From Odiellus spinosus (lineage: Eukaryota > Arthropoda > Arachnida > Opiliones > Phalangiidae): a stretch of 64,000 nucleotides of DNA. The notes below the pieces were generated by a model, which worked only from the letters and a program-made list of their open reading frames with translations, ran no database searches and was not told the DNA's origin. The DNA lies in the NCBI GenBank assembly GCA_963920705.1, contig OY987234.1:3503351-3567350 (forward strand), written 5' to 3'. Positions within the stretch are counted from its first letter, which is position 1; every line of letters begins with the position of its first letter. Made by a program: the position numbers and the translations under genes. Positions 11,151-20,722 of the stretch are shown here, one piece after another.

Positions 11151-11983
11151 AAAGGGCATAGCCGGATAAGATAGTGAAAACTGCCTTTGAACGAATCGAA
11201 ACAAAAAAATGGTCCCATAATAAGCATGACTAATGGTGGTTATGTGCAAATTTTCAGCTCAAAAACACATATTTTGTGTTTTTTCGTTTTTTGGCGATAT
11301 CTTGTCCAAATTTTCACTAAATCGAATATACTTTTTTTAAATTAAAGGTCTCTGGAAGCCCTACAAGGTGGTATTTTTTAAAAAAATTCACGTTCAAAAG
11401 CAAATTTTTTACAAGTGTTTTAAAATTTAAAAAAAATATTTAAAAAAAAAAAAAAAAAATATGGCCTCCTCGAAAAAAAAATTTAATGTGTATTTTGGGT
11501 CATAGTTGACCCCTGAATTTTTTCAGATTTTTAAAATTGGTGGTGACCGTCTCATATTTATAATATGGCCGAAAATTCAGTTTTAATTTTTTTTTGACAT
11601 TGTTCCACCAATTTTAAAAATCTGAAAAAATTCAGGGGTCAACTATGACCCAAAATACACATATTTTTTTTCGAGGAGGCCATATTTTTGGTTTTTTTTT
11701 TAAATAATTTTTTAAATTTTAAAACACTTGTAAAAAATTTGCTTTTGAGCGTGAATTTTTTTAAAAAATACCACCTTGTAGGGCTTCCAGATACCTTTAA
11801 TTTAAAAAAAAAAGTATATTCGATTTAGTGAATATACTTATATATAATATTTATGTGCGCATCTTTTAAGCTGAAAATTTGCACATAACCACCATTAGTC
11901 ATGCTTATTACGGGACTATTTTTTTTGTTTCGATTCGTTCAAAGGCAGATAGTTTTTCACTATCTTATCCGGCTAGGCCCTTT
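11151..11983. mobile_element. 833-bp fold-back element with about 390-bp arms
   Basis: The left arm begins AAAGGGCATAGCCGGATAAG and the right arm ends CTTATCCGGCTAGGCCCTTT. The arms pair almost throughout, including ACCACCTTGTAGGGCTTCCAG and TCAGGGGTCAACTATGACCC; only about 50 bp in the middle (near 11555-11605) are unpaired. No coding frame and no certain target duplication. The arm motif TTTTCAGCTCAAAA also occurs near 4623, so other copies exist. Confidence 0.9.
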
Positions 11984-12569
11984 GTTCTTATAAGCTAATG
12001 TTCCTTTAAATATCTTTCAATTCAATTGAAGAGAAAACTATTCAAGCCTGGCCCAAATTTTCAAAACTTGATTAAAGCCTGACCCGTTAAATTTTGCAAA
12101 TTTGGAAAGCCCAGGCTGGGCTGGGGCTTAAGCTTGGCCCGTGTCTCTGATATGAGTTAGAAAAGACAGTAATGGTTGTATTTAATTCAAGAATAACTGA
12201 AATTTACATCATCATAATTAGGCAAATCACAGAGTAATAATCATGGTCAGACCATGGTTTATTAGCACATTAGATTTGAGGTAATAGATAAAGCTCCTAA
12301 CTTTTATCTGAATAGAACAAACTGTACACGTTGTGCAAATAAGTTAGCAGATAAACATGACCTTTGGACTATTCAATCCCTTTTCAACTGATTTTCATGT
12401 TTGAGTGAATTATCCCAACTGATTCCATTTTTGTGAGCAAATGTGTAATGGTTACTAGAATATTTGGCCGCTCTTCCATCCTCTGGGTTTTGGGAGTCAC
12501 TAGGATCTAAGGAGTTCAGAAAAAAATTAAAAAATCTCCAACCAGCGGAAGTTTGAGAAAAATGTCACA
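11984..12569. other. Intron DNA without recognised content
   Basis: AT-rich sequence within TRAPPC6B intron 3. I see no exon, inverted repeat or tandem repeat of note. Confidence 0.4.
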
Positions 12570-13494
12570 ACACGTCTAGCACAGTTGCAGACCATTCTTG
12601 ATAATTTTCGCGGCTAGAATTTTCTAGATTTTTCTACTTGACCTCCAGTACGCCAAGGTCGCGAACGAGCATTTCTGACGTCACGTTTCACCCGAAAATT
12701 TGCGATAAAAACGGGTCGCGTAATGAGCAAGCTGTTCTCCAAATTCGAGAAGAAGCTCCGTAAGTTCTCCCACCCAGTCGTTTCTATCTTTGGAAGTTTC
12801 GCCAGCTCGGACCCTCTTTTCCAGCTGCCGAAATTGGGTTTATCTCTCTGTTCTACCAATCGCCAGATAATTGGAAACATGTTCTCAGGAAGGGATAAAG
12901 AAACATTGCCTCAATGGTCGCTTGACCTTTCAAGGAGGCAATTCAGGATCTCCATGAATCCCGCTAGGCCTATTTTCCAAGTAAGTTTTAAATTTGTTTT
13001 GTAAACTTTTTATTGGTGGATTAGGCCTATTTAAACGATAAGGAATCGATAAAAAAATCACTTGTTATTAGGTAGCATTATCCTTTTAACAGAAATCTAG
13101 GAACCTCTCCTTAAGAGAGATTTATTAATTGTAATATTTTATTAATCCCATAAATCCCCTTCAGGGATATATGTTAGAAGAAATGAATAAAGATAATTTC
13201 TAAATTGTGAGTTCTTATTTGAGTTACTACCATCCTTGTCTTTATATTTCAATATGTTTACTGAGTATCCCTGATTTTAGTTTCGTTAATTTCCCATTAG
13301 TTTTATTTTAGTTATTTTTTGTAATTAGGAAATTATTGGGAAGGTAATTCGATCTAGCATATCAGTACACTAATTCCGTTAACGAACCCTGAGGAAAGTC
13401 AATCTGGATAGAAAGATTAGTACAGGGCGTTGAATAACTAAGTTTAAGGAGGAAGCAGCTAGAATTGAGTTTTTATTGAGGACTTAAGTTCCAA
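12570..13494 (+). repeat. Dispersed repeat, copy A of a tandem pair
   Basis: Shares its length with copy B at 13545-14715: CTTGACCTCCAGTA, GATAAAAACGGGTCGCG, TTCTCCCACCCAGTC, TCAGGGATATATGTTAG and CCTGAGGAAAGTCAATCTGGA occur in the same order. Copy A lacks the 336-bp insertion of copy B. It contains a 93-codon frame starting at 12723, but copy B does not preserve it, so I do not call a gene. Confidence 0.8.
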
Positions 13495-13544
13495 CTAAGT
13501 CTATTTTCTGGATAAGTTTTACATTTATATTTAGTTTATTATTG

Positions 13545-14715
13545 CAACAGGTCAGACACCATTGCAGACGTTTGTTCAAAATTTTCGCGCCTATAATATT
13601 CCAGATTTTTAGACTTGACCTCCAGTAGGCCAAGGTCGCTATTCTGACGTCACCTTTCACCCAGAAATTCGCGATAAAAACGGGTCGCGTTATTCAGTGA
13701 GCAAGCACTTCTCCAAGTTCGAGAAGAAGATCAGGACATTCTCCCACCCAGTCATTTTCCTCTTTGGAAGATTCCACAGCTGCTGTTCCAGCTGCCAAAG
13801 TTTTGAGTCTTAGTTGTTTTTCTACCATTCGCCATATAATCGGAATCATGATCTCAGCATGGGCCAAGAAACGTGATACCAGGGCATAACAGCCGCAGCT
13901 TCGTACGTACAAACTCAGACAGTCACTAGTTGTATCGGGCGACGCTCGTGATGGGGGTGAAATGTTAGGGGGAGGGAAGAAAATTGGGTACGGAATTTCC
14001 GTTTTTTCCAGACAATGGTTTAAAATGTATAAAAAATATACCCTATCACGTGACCTTTATATTTGTACCTAAAGTGACGTAGTTCCGAAATTTCGTGCTT
14101 TTGTCAAAAGGGGGCGATAGTTGACGCGTGTTACAGATAGGGGGAAAGGTTTTTTAGAAAAGTCATGTCCTGGTATCACGTTTCTTGGCCCATGATCTCA
14201 GGAAGGGATAATGGACATTGCGCAAACCGACTGTAGGCCTGGCCTAGGACTGTGGAGATGTCAGTTTCCTCGAACAAGGTATGCTACAATTTAGTAAATA
14301 TTCTAAATTTAGAATTATAGGAATCTCTTAAGGAGAGAGATTCATTAATTGTAATATTTCGTTAATCCCATATTTCTCCTTCAGGGATATATGTTAGTAG
14401 TTATTGAATAAAGATAATTTCTAAATTGTAAATGAGTTCCTTTCTGGTTACTACCATCCTTGTCTTGACATTTCGATATCTTTACTGAGGATCCTGAATT
14501 TAGTTTTATTTATTTCCCTTTAGTTTTATTTTAGTTAATTTTTTGTAAACACGGAATTATTATTTGTAAGGTAATTTGATCTAGTAGATCAGTACACTAA
14601 TTCCGTTAGCAAACCCTGAGGAAAGTCAATCTGGACGGAGAGATAAGTACAGGGTGTTCAATAACTATGTTTTAGGAGGAACGCAGCTAGATTCGAATTT
14701 TTATTTAGGACTACC
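13545..14715 (+). repeat. Dispersed repeat, copy B, carrying a nested transposon
   Basis: Direct repeat of copy A about 975 bp downstream, diverged by substitutions and small indels and interrupted at 13858-14193. Either a local segmental duplication or two insertions of one repeat family. Confidence 0.8.
13858..14193. mobile_element. 336-bp MITE with 8-bp target duplication
   Basis: Inverted ends (C)ATGGGCCAAGAAACGTGATA and TATCACGTTTCTTGGCCCAT. It is flanked by GATCTCAG at 13850-13857 and 14194-14201. Copy A has the empty site, reading CATGTTCTCAGGAAGGG. The ends (C)ATGG...CCAT match the style of the 773-bp element at 1682, so the two may use the same kind of transposase (hAT or P type). 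Confidence 0.85.
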
Positions 14716-14941
14716 TCCCAAAGTAGTTGAGATAGCGAAAGGAGAAAAAGAACAGTAATTTCCCACCATTCCCAACCATATAATATTGGTTTAAATTTTT
14801 TTAATGTTGGATTAGGACCTTTATTCATTGCATTCTCCCTTTAAAGGGATTATCGGCGATTGTCAAATAAATCCCCTTTAAAGTCGCCTTCTTTTCTAGC
14901 TTAGCAAGTTAGCAGACGACGTTGCACAAAACAAATTGTAC
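14716..14941. other. Intron DNA with a short CTTTAAAGGGATT motif
   Basis: AT-rich. Contains CATTCTCCCTTTAAAGGG, similar to the terminal CATTCTCCCTTT of the fold-back element at 17186-17922, so it may be an element end. No gene. Confidence 0.35.
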
Positions 14942-14955
14942 AGTCAAAGCTAGGC

Positions 14956-15528
14956 CCCCCCTCCCCCCACCTGTGGCGTGCGCAGGGTGGGGGTAGTGTT
15001 CCATCCTTGTCGTGGTGAGGGGGCCCGAGTCTAGGATCTGTCCTAGTTCCGCGAAATTGGAACACGGCCGTCTCATCGCAACCCGGCCGACTCGTGAGGT
15101 GGGTTCATCCCGAACGGACTGCACCCTACCCGGGGTCGGGCCGACGGCCCTGGGTACCGGTTTCCACTTAGGGGCTAAGTCGGGGCTGCGCCAGCACGTT
15201 ATTGGGGGGGGTACTCTCGTGCTAAGCGGGGGTACCAGCCTCGGCGTCATCCTATGCCATTGAGTCGGTCCTTGTGGATCACGGTTACATTACGGGGGCC
15301 GTATGGCACTGCTGTGTGGGTTCTGGTCGCCATGTCATATACCTTTCCTTCTGCTGCCTTAGCCTCTCTGCACGTGTGTGCGGATGCACTGGCTCTACAT
15401 AGCCTTGCTTCCGTTCCGGGCGTGGTTTCGCGTGCGGCACTAGCGGACAAATGATGAAGCCGCACACAATGGCGGGGGTGTTGTGTGCTACCCAGCACGA
15501 TGCACCCCCTCATCAAACAAATCTGATG
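14956..15528. mobile_element. C+G-rich 573-bp insertion with 14-bp target duplication
   Basis: Abruptly C+G-rich DNA in an AT-rich intron, flanked by the exact 14-bp repeat AGTCAAAGCTAGGC at 14942-14955 and 15529-15542. A variable 13-16 bp duplication suits target-primed reverse transcription, so this is probably a SINE or a truncated LINE. It begins with a C/G-rich run and ends CAAACAAATCTGATG, without poly(A). Several overlapping open frames of 60-113 codons reflect the base composition; I recognise no domain. Confidence 0.75.
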
Positions 15529-15542
15529 AGTCAAAGCTAGGC

Positions 15543-16405
15543 TGTGTGCGTAAGGGAAGAGTATTTTAAAGGGGCAAGTTTCAGAGCAGATAGGGCCTTT
15601 AAGGACGAATGTCTATGATGTTTTATTAGAACGCTTACATTATCGTTTCCAAAAACCAGGCGAAAACAGCCACTAATTACTGGTGGATTAGGTCTATTTA
15701 ACGATAAGAAAACCAAAAACACTGGTTCATAGATTTCATTCTCCTTTTAAACAATATTAATTTGATTAACAACAATCTTGCATGGGAAGAATTTGAGGCC
15801 CATACCAGTTACAATGGTTTCTCCTACCTAAAGGTCAGTCATGTGGGTAACTAATTAAAATTGTGGTAAATATTTAAAAGCATTGTTTTATAGGTGTTAA
15901 GAAAGATCTTGCTGGGTAACTCCATGCCAAATCCACCAATTTCGAAAAAACAATTTAGATCTTGGTGGAACTTTAACCTTCAAGAATTAAACTGATTAAA
16001 TCTTAATACTGGAAAAAGGGTCTGGGATTATCTGTTTAGATTATATTTAATTCAATTAATCTTTAATTTTTTTTGCGTCAAAGGTGAAAGTTTTAGTTGT
16101 TAGAGTTTCACAGAAACTGTAACAAACTTACTAATTATTTTAAAAAGATCTCAATAGGATAATAGGCATATCTACTTCAAAACTGATACTCGGGTTGACT
16201 ACGACTAGTATGTTTTGAAATGAAACCCAGCACTCATCTTTTTTTTTTTTTTTTTTTTTTTTTGGGGCAGAGTTCAGATCTTTGCGTTTAATTATTTAAA
16301 ACATTCTGGATATGGACGTGCAAAATTATTTTGATGAAAAAAATCTAGTTCCGATTCTGGAAGGGGTTTTTTGTGTTTCACAACTCAATTTTACCCTAAA
16401 TTGAG
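15543..16405. other. Intron DNA, low complexity
   Basis: AT-rich with a T-homopolymer at about 16240-16263. No exon or element recognised. Confidence 0.4.
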
Positions 16406-16421
16406 AGTTTTTTTCTCATTA

Positions 16422-16771
16422 AAATTTAAAAGAAGGATCTCATGGATTAAATTTTTAACAACTTTATTAAAAGTTCCTGCGAGCTTTCGACCGGCCCGGC
16501 GGTCTTCCTCAGGCATACTAAAATTACAATAGCAAAACACTCATCGCGACAATAGTAAAAAACCGCTTCACGATAGATCTATTACTATCTATTTACTATT
16601 GTCGCGATGAGTGTTTTGCTATTGTAATTTTAGTATGCCTGAGGAAGACCGCCGGGCCGGTCGAAAGCTCGCAGGAACTTTTAATAAAGTTGTTAAAAAT
16701 TTAATCCATGAGATCCTTCTTTTAAATTTTAATTAGTCAATACCATGGACGGGATATTATTTAATATTAAT
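16422..16771. mobile_element. Palindromic insertion with 16-bp target duplication (Penelope-like or retrozyme-like candidate)
   Basis: The two arms, about 16422-16553 and 16595-16730, are nearly perfect reverse complements around a 40-bp loop. The exact direct repeat AGTTTTTTTCTCATTA flanks the unit at 16406-16421 and 16772-16787. The right arm contains CTGAGGA, a GACCG/CGGTC stem, then GAAA, the order of a hammerhead core (CUGANGA, stem II, GAAA), followed by an AATAAA. Penelope-like elements carry such cores and head-to-head ends, but no reverse transcriptase is present. Confidence 0.6.
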
Positions 16772-16787
16772 AGTTTTTTTCTCATTA

Positions 16788-17185
16788 CAAAACTTTCTCG
16801 GCAATTTGTATGACCAGTAAAAATGTCGCCGCACCTTTTTGTCACGATTTTAGAAGTTAATTTACCGAATTTTAATTGTAAAAAAAATGGTACCATTTTC
16901 GATCGTTATTGCTATAGTGTACAACACTAACAATCTTAAGATATCCTTCATTAAATCTTCAGACTTGGGAGTAAAAAAGTTTGAGCTGCCTTACATGGAA
17001 TTTTACAAAAATTGTTCTCAAAAAGTACTTCTGAGCTGAAAATTTGGTTATCCTATTAAAAAAGTCTAAATTATAAGTGGTTAAAGCTTCACAAAATTCT
17101 AAATTGGCATGGAATGACGCTGCTTAGATTTGTGTCATTTTTAGGACTAGTAACATTGAAAAATTTACATCATGCACTCGACTTG
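16788..17185. other. Intron DNA without recognised content
   Basis: AT-rich; nothing with a conserved frame or clear repeat structure. Confidence 0.4.
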
Positions 17186-17922
17186 AAGGGAGAATGAAAG
17201 GCCGAAAAAAACTATTTTTAATCGATAAAGAATGCTAAAATAATGAGAAAAACAATAATATAACTCACCAAAAATATTTCGTTATTTTATAATCAATTTC
17301 CAAAGTTCCGAAACTTGCAGTAAGTTGTTTTTTCTGACGATTTTAAATTTATACTTGTTTTTAATCAAACTAAAACAATTATTGATTTTAAAGGGCTTTC
17401 CAACTAAATTTCGGCGGAGATGAGTTCGTATGGTTGAACCCCGGGCCCTAAGCCTTGCCACGAACTCATCTCTGCCGAAATTTAGTAGGAAAGCCCTTAA
17501 AATATCAGTAATTGTTTTAGTTTGATTTAAAAACTAGTATAAATTTAAAATCGTCAGAAAAAACAACTTAAGTTTATTTACTTGGATATGAGGTCAAAAC
17601 TTGTTGGAATAGGCACGAAAAACGTAAACAAAAGTAAAGTCGGTAGAAATTCATCGCGCGCGTTCTGAGTGGCTGACGATAAAATACGCATACTCGCTCG
17701 TGATTGGCGACCAGATGTTACGCAAATTTTAAAAAATACAGATCGTGCTCGCCTAGTTCGTGGAGCTAGGCAGCCAAGGCTTAGCATCTGTGAGTTTCGG
17801 AACTTTGGAAATTGATTATAAAATAAGGAAATATTTTTGGTGAGTTATATTAATATTTTTCTCCTTATTTTAGCATTCTTTAACGATTAAAAATAGGTTG
17901 TTTCGGCCTTTCATTCTCCCTT
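17186..17922. mobile_element. 737-bp fold-back element with an insertion in one arm
   Basis: Ends AAGGGAGAATGAAAGGCCGA and TCGGCCTTTCATTCTCCCTT. The arms pair over more than 200 bp (for example AAAGGGCTTTCC with GGAAAGCCCTT) around a short centre near 17440. The right arm carries about 220 bp (roughly 17570-17790) absent from the left arm, including the start of a spurious 69-codon frame. Confidence 0.85.
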
Positions 17923-18461
17923 TAAAAAGACTTGGAATCAAGATAGACCGCTTTCAAACTTTACTTAATTATTTTTCCTCACTATAACAAATGTTTCCCC
18001 TGCAAAGCTTGTAAATTACGATACAGAACTTTAAGGGAAACTCGCGGTGGATTGGTGGGAGTGTGTGCCCGAGTAGCCAATAAATGTATTACAGCCTATT
18101 ACAAATAGGAAATTGAAAATGGGTGATATAAGATGACAGTACAACCCAGGGTTAATAGCGAGTGTTAGATATCAGCAGCTCGGTGTCGTTCAGCTACTGT
18201 TTCCTACCGTGCTCTATATTGGAGGTCTTCTTGCCCAGAAAATGTACCCATTATCTGGTTTCCTGTTCAACCCCCTTTTCCCCAAAAAATGTCATGTAGG
18301 GAAGCGCTATGGCAAATAGAATTGGTACAAGATATAAATGTTTAGTCTAGAATAGGCATATTTTGTACAGAGAAAGGCTAGAAATCATTTAGCTTATGGA
18401 GCAAGGGTGACTAGTCTCTGTGATACTCCACCAAGCGGGGGGGGGAAGAGGTTTGACTAAC
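17923..18461. other. Intron DNA before TRAPPC6B exon 3
   Basis: AT-rich, with a G-run at 18437-18445. No feature apart from the exon 3 donor at its right end on the minus strand. Confidence 0.4.
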
Positions 18462-18579
18462 TTGATGATTCGTTCTCAGGTTGTCTATTTGTTTCTTGAA
18501 AACAGCAGACCAGAATTCCTTGCAAAGAAACTTGACAGTGTCAAGTTCATCTTTGAAACGGGGCCAGTCTTTTGTTAAT
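18462..18579 (-). CDS. TRAPPC6B: TRAPPC6B exon 3
   Basis: One base completes an Arg codon, then 39 codons: LTKDWPRFKDELDTVKFL, then CKEFWSAVFKKQIDNLRTNHQ. This matches the Trs33/TRAPPC6 signature of a TKD...RFKDELD helix followed by K-F-x-C-K-x-F-W and FKKQIDNLRTNHQ. The acceptor is GTTTTCAG; the donor GTTAGT opens the 8.9-kb intron. The protein is a core subunit of TRAPP complexes, acting as a tethering factor and Rab1 exchange-factor component in ER-Golgi traffic. Confidence 0.93.
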
Positions 18580-18638
18580 CTGAAAACGCACTCTCATTAT
18601 ACCAGGAACTAGGCGTATCACGGGTGAATTAAACTCGC

Positions 18639-18700
18639 CTTTCCACAAATCTGTAGCCAGTGCAGAAACCCATGTGTTCGAGCTTCGAGACAGTTACTTC
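18639..18700 (-). CDS. TRAPPC6B: TRAPPC6B exon 2
   Basis: Twenty codons plus two bases, reading EVTVSKLEHMGFCTGYRFVE and the start of Arg. Family members share KLE-MGF and a G-x-x-L/F-x-E-R segment here. The acceptor is ATGTGTTAG. To keep the frame into exon 3 the exon must end at 18639, giving a GCGAGT donor; the only nearby GT would shift the frame of the conserved exon 3. The intron to exon 3 is 59 bp. Confidence 0.85.
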
Positions 18701-18776
18701 CTAACACATGATCAAAAGTCTTAAATTTTATCAGAAATACCAATCATTGGTACACTGGAGAATACTCTGTTCTTAC

Positions 18777-18851
18777 CTTATCATTATTAACGGAACTAAA
18801 CGAAGTCGTTAACTCAATGTGAAGAAGGTCGAACAGAACATCTTCAGCCAT
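18777..18851 (-). CDS. TRAPPC6B: TRAPPC6B exon 1 with start codon
   Basis: Begins ATG at 18851 and reads MAEDVLFDLLHIELTTSF then SSVNNDK, with a GTAAGA donor. The MA-E/D-x-x-LF-x-LLH start is that of TRAPPC6 proteins. A 76-bp intron follows. The summed coding sequence (75+62+118+84+165 bp) gives 167 aa, slightly longer than the usual 150-160. No promoter motif could be singled out upstream. Confidence 0.88.
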
Positions 18852-19302
18852 TAGAAAGTGACCTAAACTCTATTCCAAAGTCAACTATGCAAAAACGCGT
18901 AGACAGATCTTGAAAAAGGAATTATAAACAGATTTTTCAGTTTCGCCTTGCTGTTTAATTTATTTTTGCCCTTAACACGTCTTAACAAGCTTCTCATCCA
19001 AGCTTTGACATCGATAACAAAAACAACGTGAACTTTCGATATAGTGCCTTAAATTCTTGAGTGCGGTAACCTCAAATCGTTCAAGATCTTAAACAAGTTG
19101 ACGTCCCTAAGTAACGTCTACTCAAATTTTAAAATTAGCTCGAATTGTGTAAAAATTAAGAATATAAATGTTCCTGGCTTATTTCGAGGCTGCCCAAGAT
19201 TTGATACGTGTTTTGGGACTAACCTAGCGCCAATACCCAACAAACATGAACTCGGTCGTGTGAGCAGAGTCAGCACTCAGCAGACGACTTCGGACTTCGG
19301 AA
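18852..19302. other. TRAPPC6B upstream region
   Basis: About 450 bp before the TRAPPC6B start codon, up to the large inverted-repeat structure. It must hold the promoter and 5' UTR. I cannot identify a TATA box or initiator with confidence. Confidence 0.35.
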
Positions 19303-19729
19303 CAGCGTTGCCAGATCGAAAATTGAAAATTATGGTATCCACGTTCAAAAATTATTGAATTCTTGGCGGAATTATTGCGCCTCCCCTGATGGGCCGGGGC
19401 AAGGGAATTTTGGCGGGAATCTCTAACTGAAAACGAGTTATTGAGCGTACACTATCTTAAATCATTATTATATTTGGAATTTATATTTATATAAATCATA
19501 GCCTCCTCGATCACGCGCTTCGGCTGCGCTCGCGCTATAGAAGCCCCGGCAATCGGCCGAAAATCGCGAATAAATGTATTCTCGAGATTTACAAAACTCC
19601 CCCAAACTGATGCACGTCTCAAAGGGGGGAAACTGACCAAATTTGAAGGGTTTTGCCCTTTTCAGGTCTTTAATGATTTTTAAAAGCCACAATTAAAATA
19701 TATGTTTTGCAAATTAGTTTATTTTATCT

Positions 19730-20103
19730 CCCTAACCAGGTTTCATAATTTTAGGGTGATTAGTTTTTAAGTAAAAAATTAAATATCAACGTAAGATTGT
19801 AGCGTGTGCAAAGCTTTACCGCGTACAATTTGGTGCTTCAATCATTAACTCGGGTAAGTTTTGAAATTTTGGGAGAGAAGTTTTCCTGCCATTTTCCAAA
19901 TGCCATACATAGGTATTTAACTATAATGATAATAGATTAGTGTTAATCTACTCTCATTATAGTTAAATAACTATGTATGGGTTTTGAAAACGGCAAAAAA
20001 AACTTCTCTCCCAAAATTTCACAACTTACACGCTACCACCTTACATTGATTATTAATTTTCAATTTAAATTTATCACCCTAAAATTACGAAATCTGGTTA
20101 GGG
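19730..20103. mobile_element. 374-bp fold-back element
   Basis: Starts CCCTAACCAGGTTTCATAAT and ends ATTACGAAATCTGGTTAGGG. The arms also pair through TTTTGGGAGAGAAGTTTT and CATACATAGGTATTTAACTA, meeting near 19935. AT-rich with no coding frame. Confidence 0.8.
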
Positions 20104-20548
20104 AAATATTTCGCCTTACAACCCTAGATTAGATTAAATAACTAGGTTTGGAAAAAATGTTGTTTGGGGCAATCTTATATTGGTATAGTTTTATAAATAT
20201 ATTTTTTACAACATATTGATACTACTACTATCTGATCATAGGTTAAGATGGTGGTGAATGTTTTAAATTGAAAGAGAATCTCAAATTATTTGGGGACTCT
20301 CATTCCACAATGCTATTGTTTACGAAAATATTAAGGGATTTCTTACAAGTTAGTGTACAAGAATGTGATGTACTACTAGGAAATAAATACCCATCATAGA
20401 GCTCTCAAAATTTTTAGATAACTGTATCCTACGAAAAGACAAGAGAAGACCGCCGTATTTAGATTTTGGCGCCGAAACAGGGAAGAGTGGTTTGAAAACA
20501 GAGTTGTCCCGAATAGACGATAACATAAATTCCGACTACGTCGCAACC

Positions 20549-20722
20549 TTGAAAAAATGTCCCATCTTCCGTATAAACGGGTCCTATTTAACGGCTCTTT
20601 TTGTTAGTTTCAAGGCTGGAAAAAGTATAGAAAATCCTATACTTTGTACCAGCCTTGAAAAAAGGGACCATCTTCAATACAAACGGGTGCTTTTTAACGG
20701 TTCTTTTATTCGTTTCCAAAGA
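20549..20722 (+). repeat. Imperfect 103-bp tandem duplication
   Basis: CCTTGAAAAAATGTCCCATCTTCCGTATAAACGGG recurs about 103 bp later as CCTTGAAAAAAGGGACCATC plus AAACGGGTGC. The join contains a short palindrome (AAGTATAGAAAATCCTATACTT). A 112-codon frame starting at 20492 crosses it; I do not recognise the product and treat it as non-coding. Confidence 0.65.

Larger units (their letters stand above)
9587..18461 (-). other. TRAPPC6B intron 3, 8.9 kb
   Basis: Donor GTTAGT after the NHQ codons of exon 3, acceptor TTGATAG before exon 4, both phase 0. It is filled with independent insertions listed separately: a CCCTTAC MITE, fold-back elements at 11151 and 17186, a tandem duplicated repeat with a nested transposon, a GC-rich insertion at 14956 and a palindromic insertion at 16422. 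No other conserved exon was recognised. Confidence 0.85.

Noticed and set aside
12723-13004. 93-codon frame starting MSKLFSKFEKKL with a donor-like GTAAGT
   Set aside because: The duplicated copy at 13545-14715 does not keep the frame, and the opposite strand is open as well. No recognised domain.
15012-15534. Overlapping open frames on both strands in the C+G-rich block
   Set aside because: Expected from the low stop-codon density of C+G-rich DNA; no frame shows a conserved domain, and the block is a mobile insertion with target duplications.
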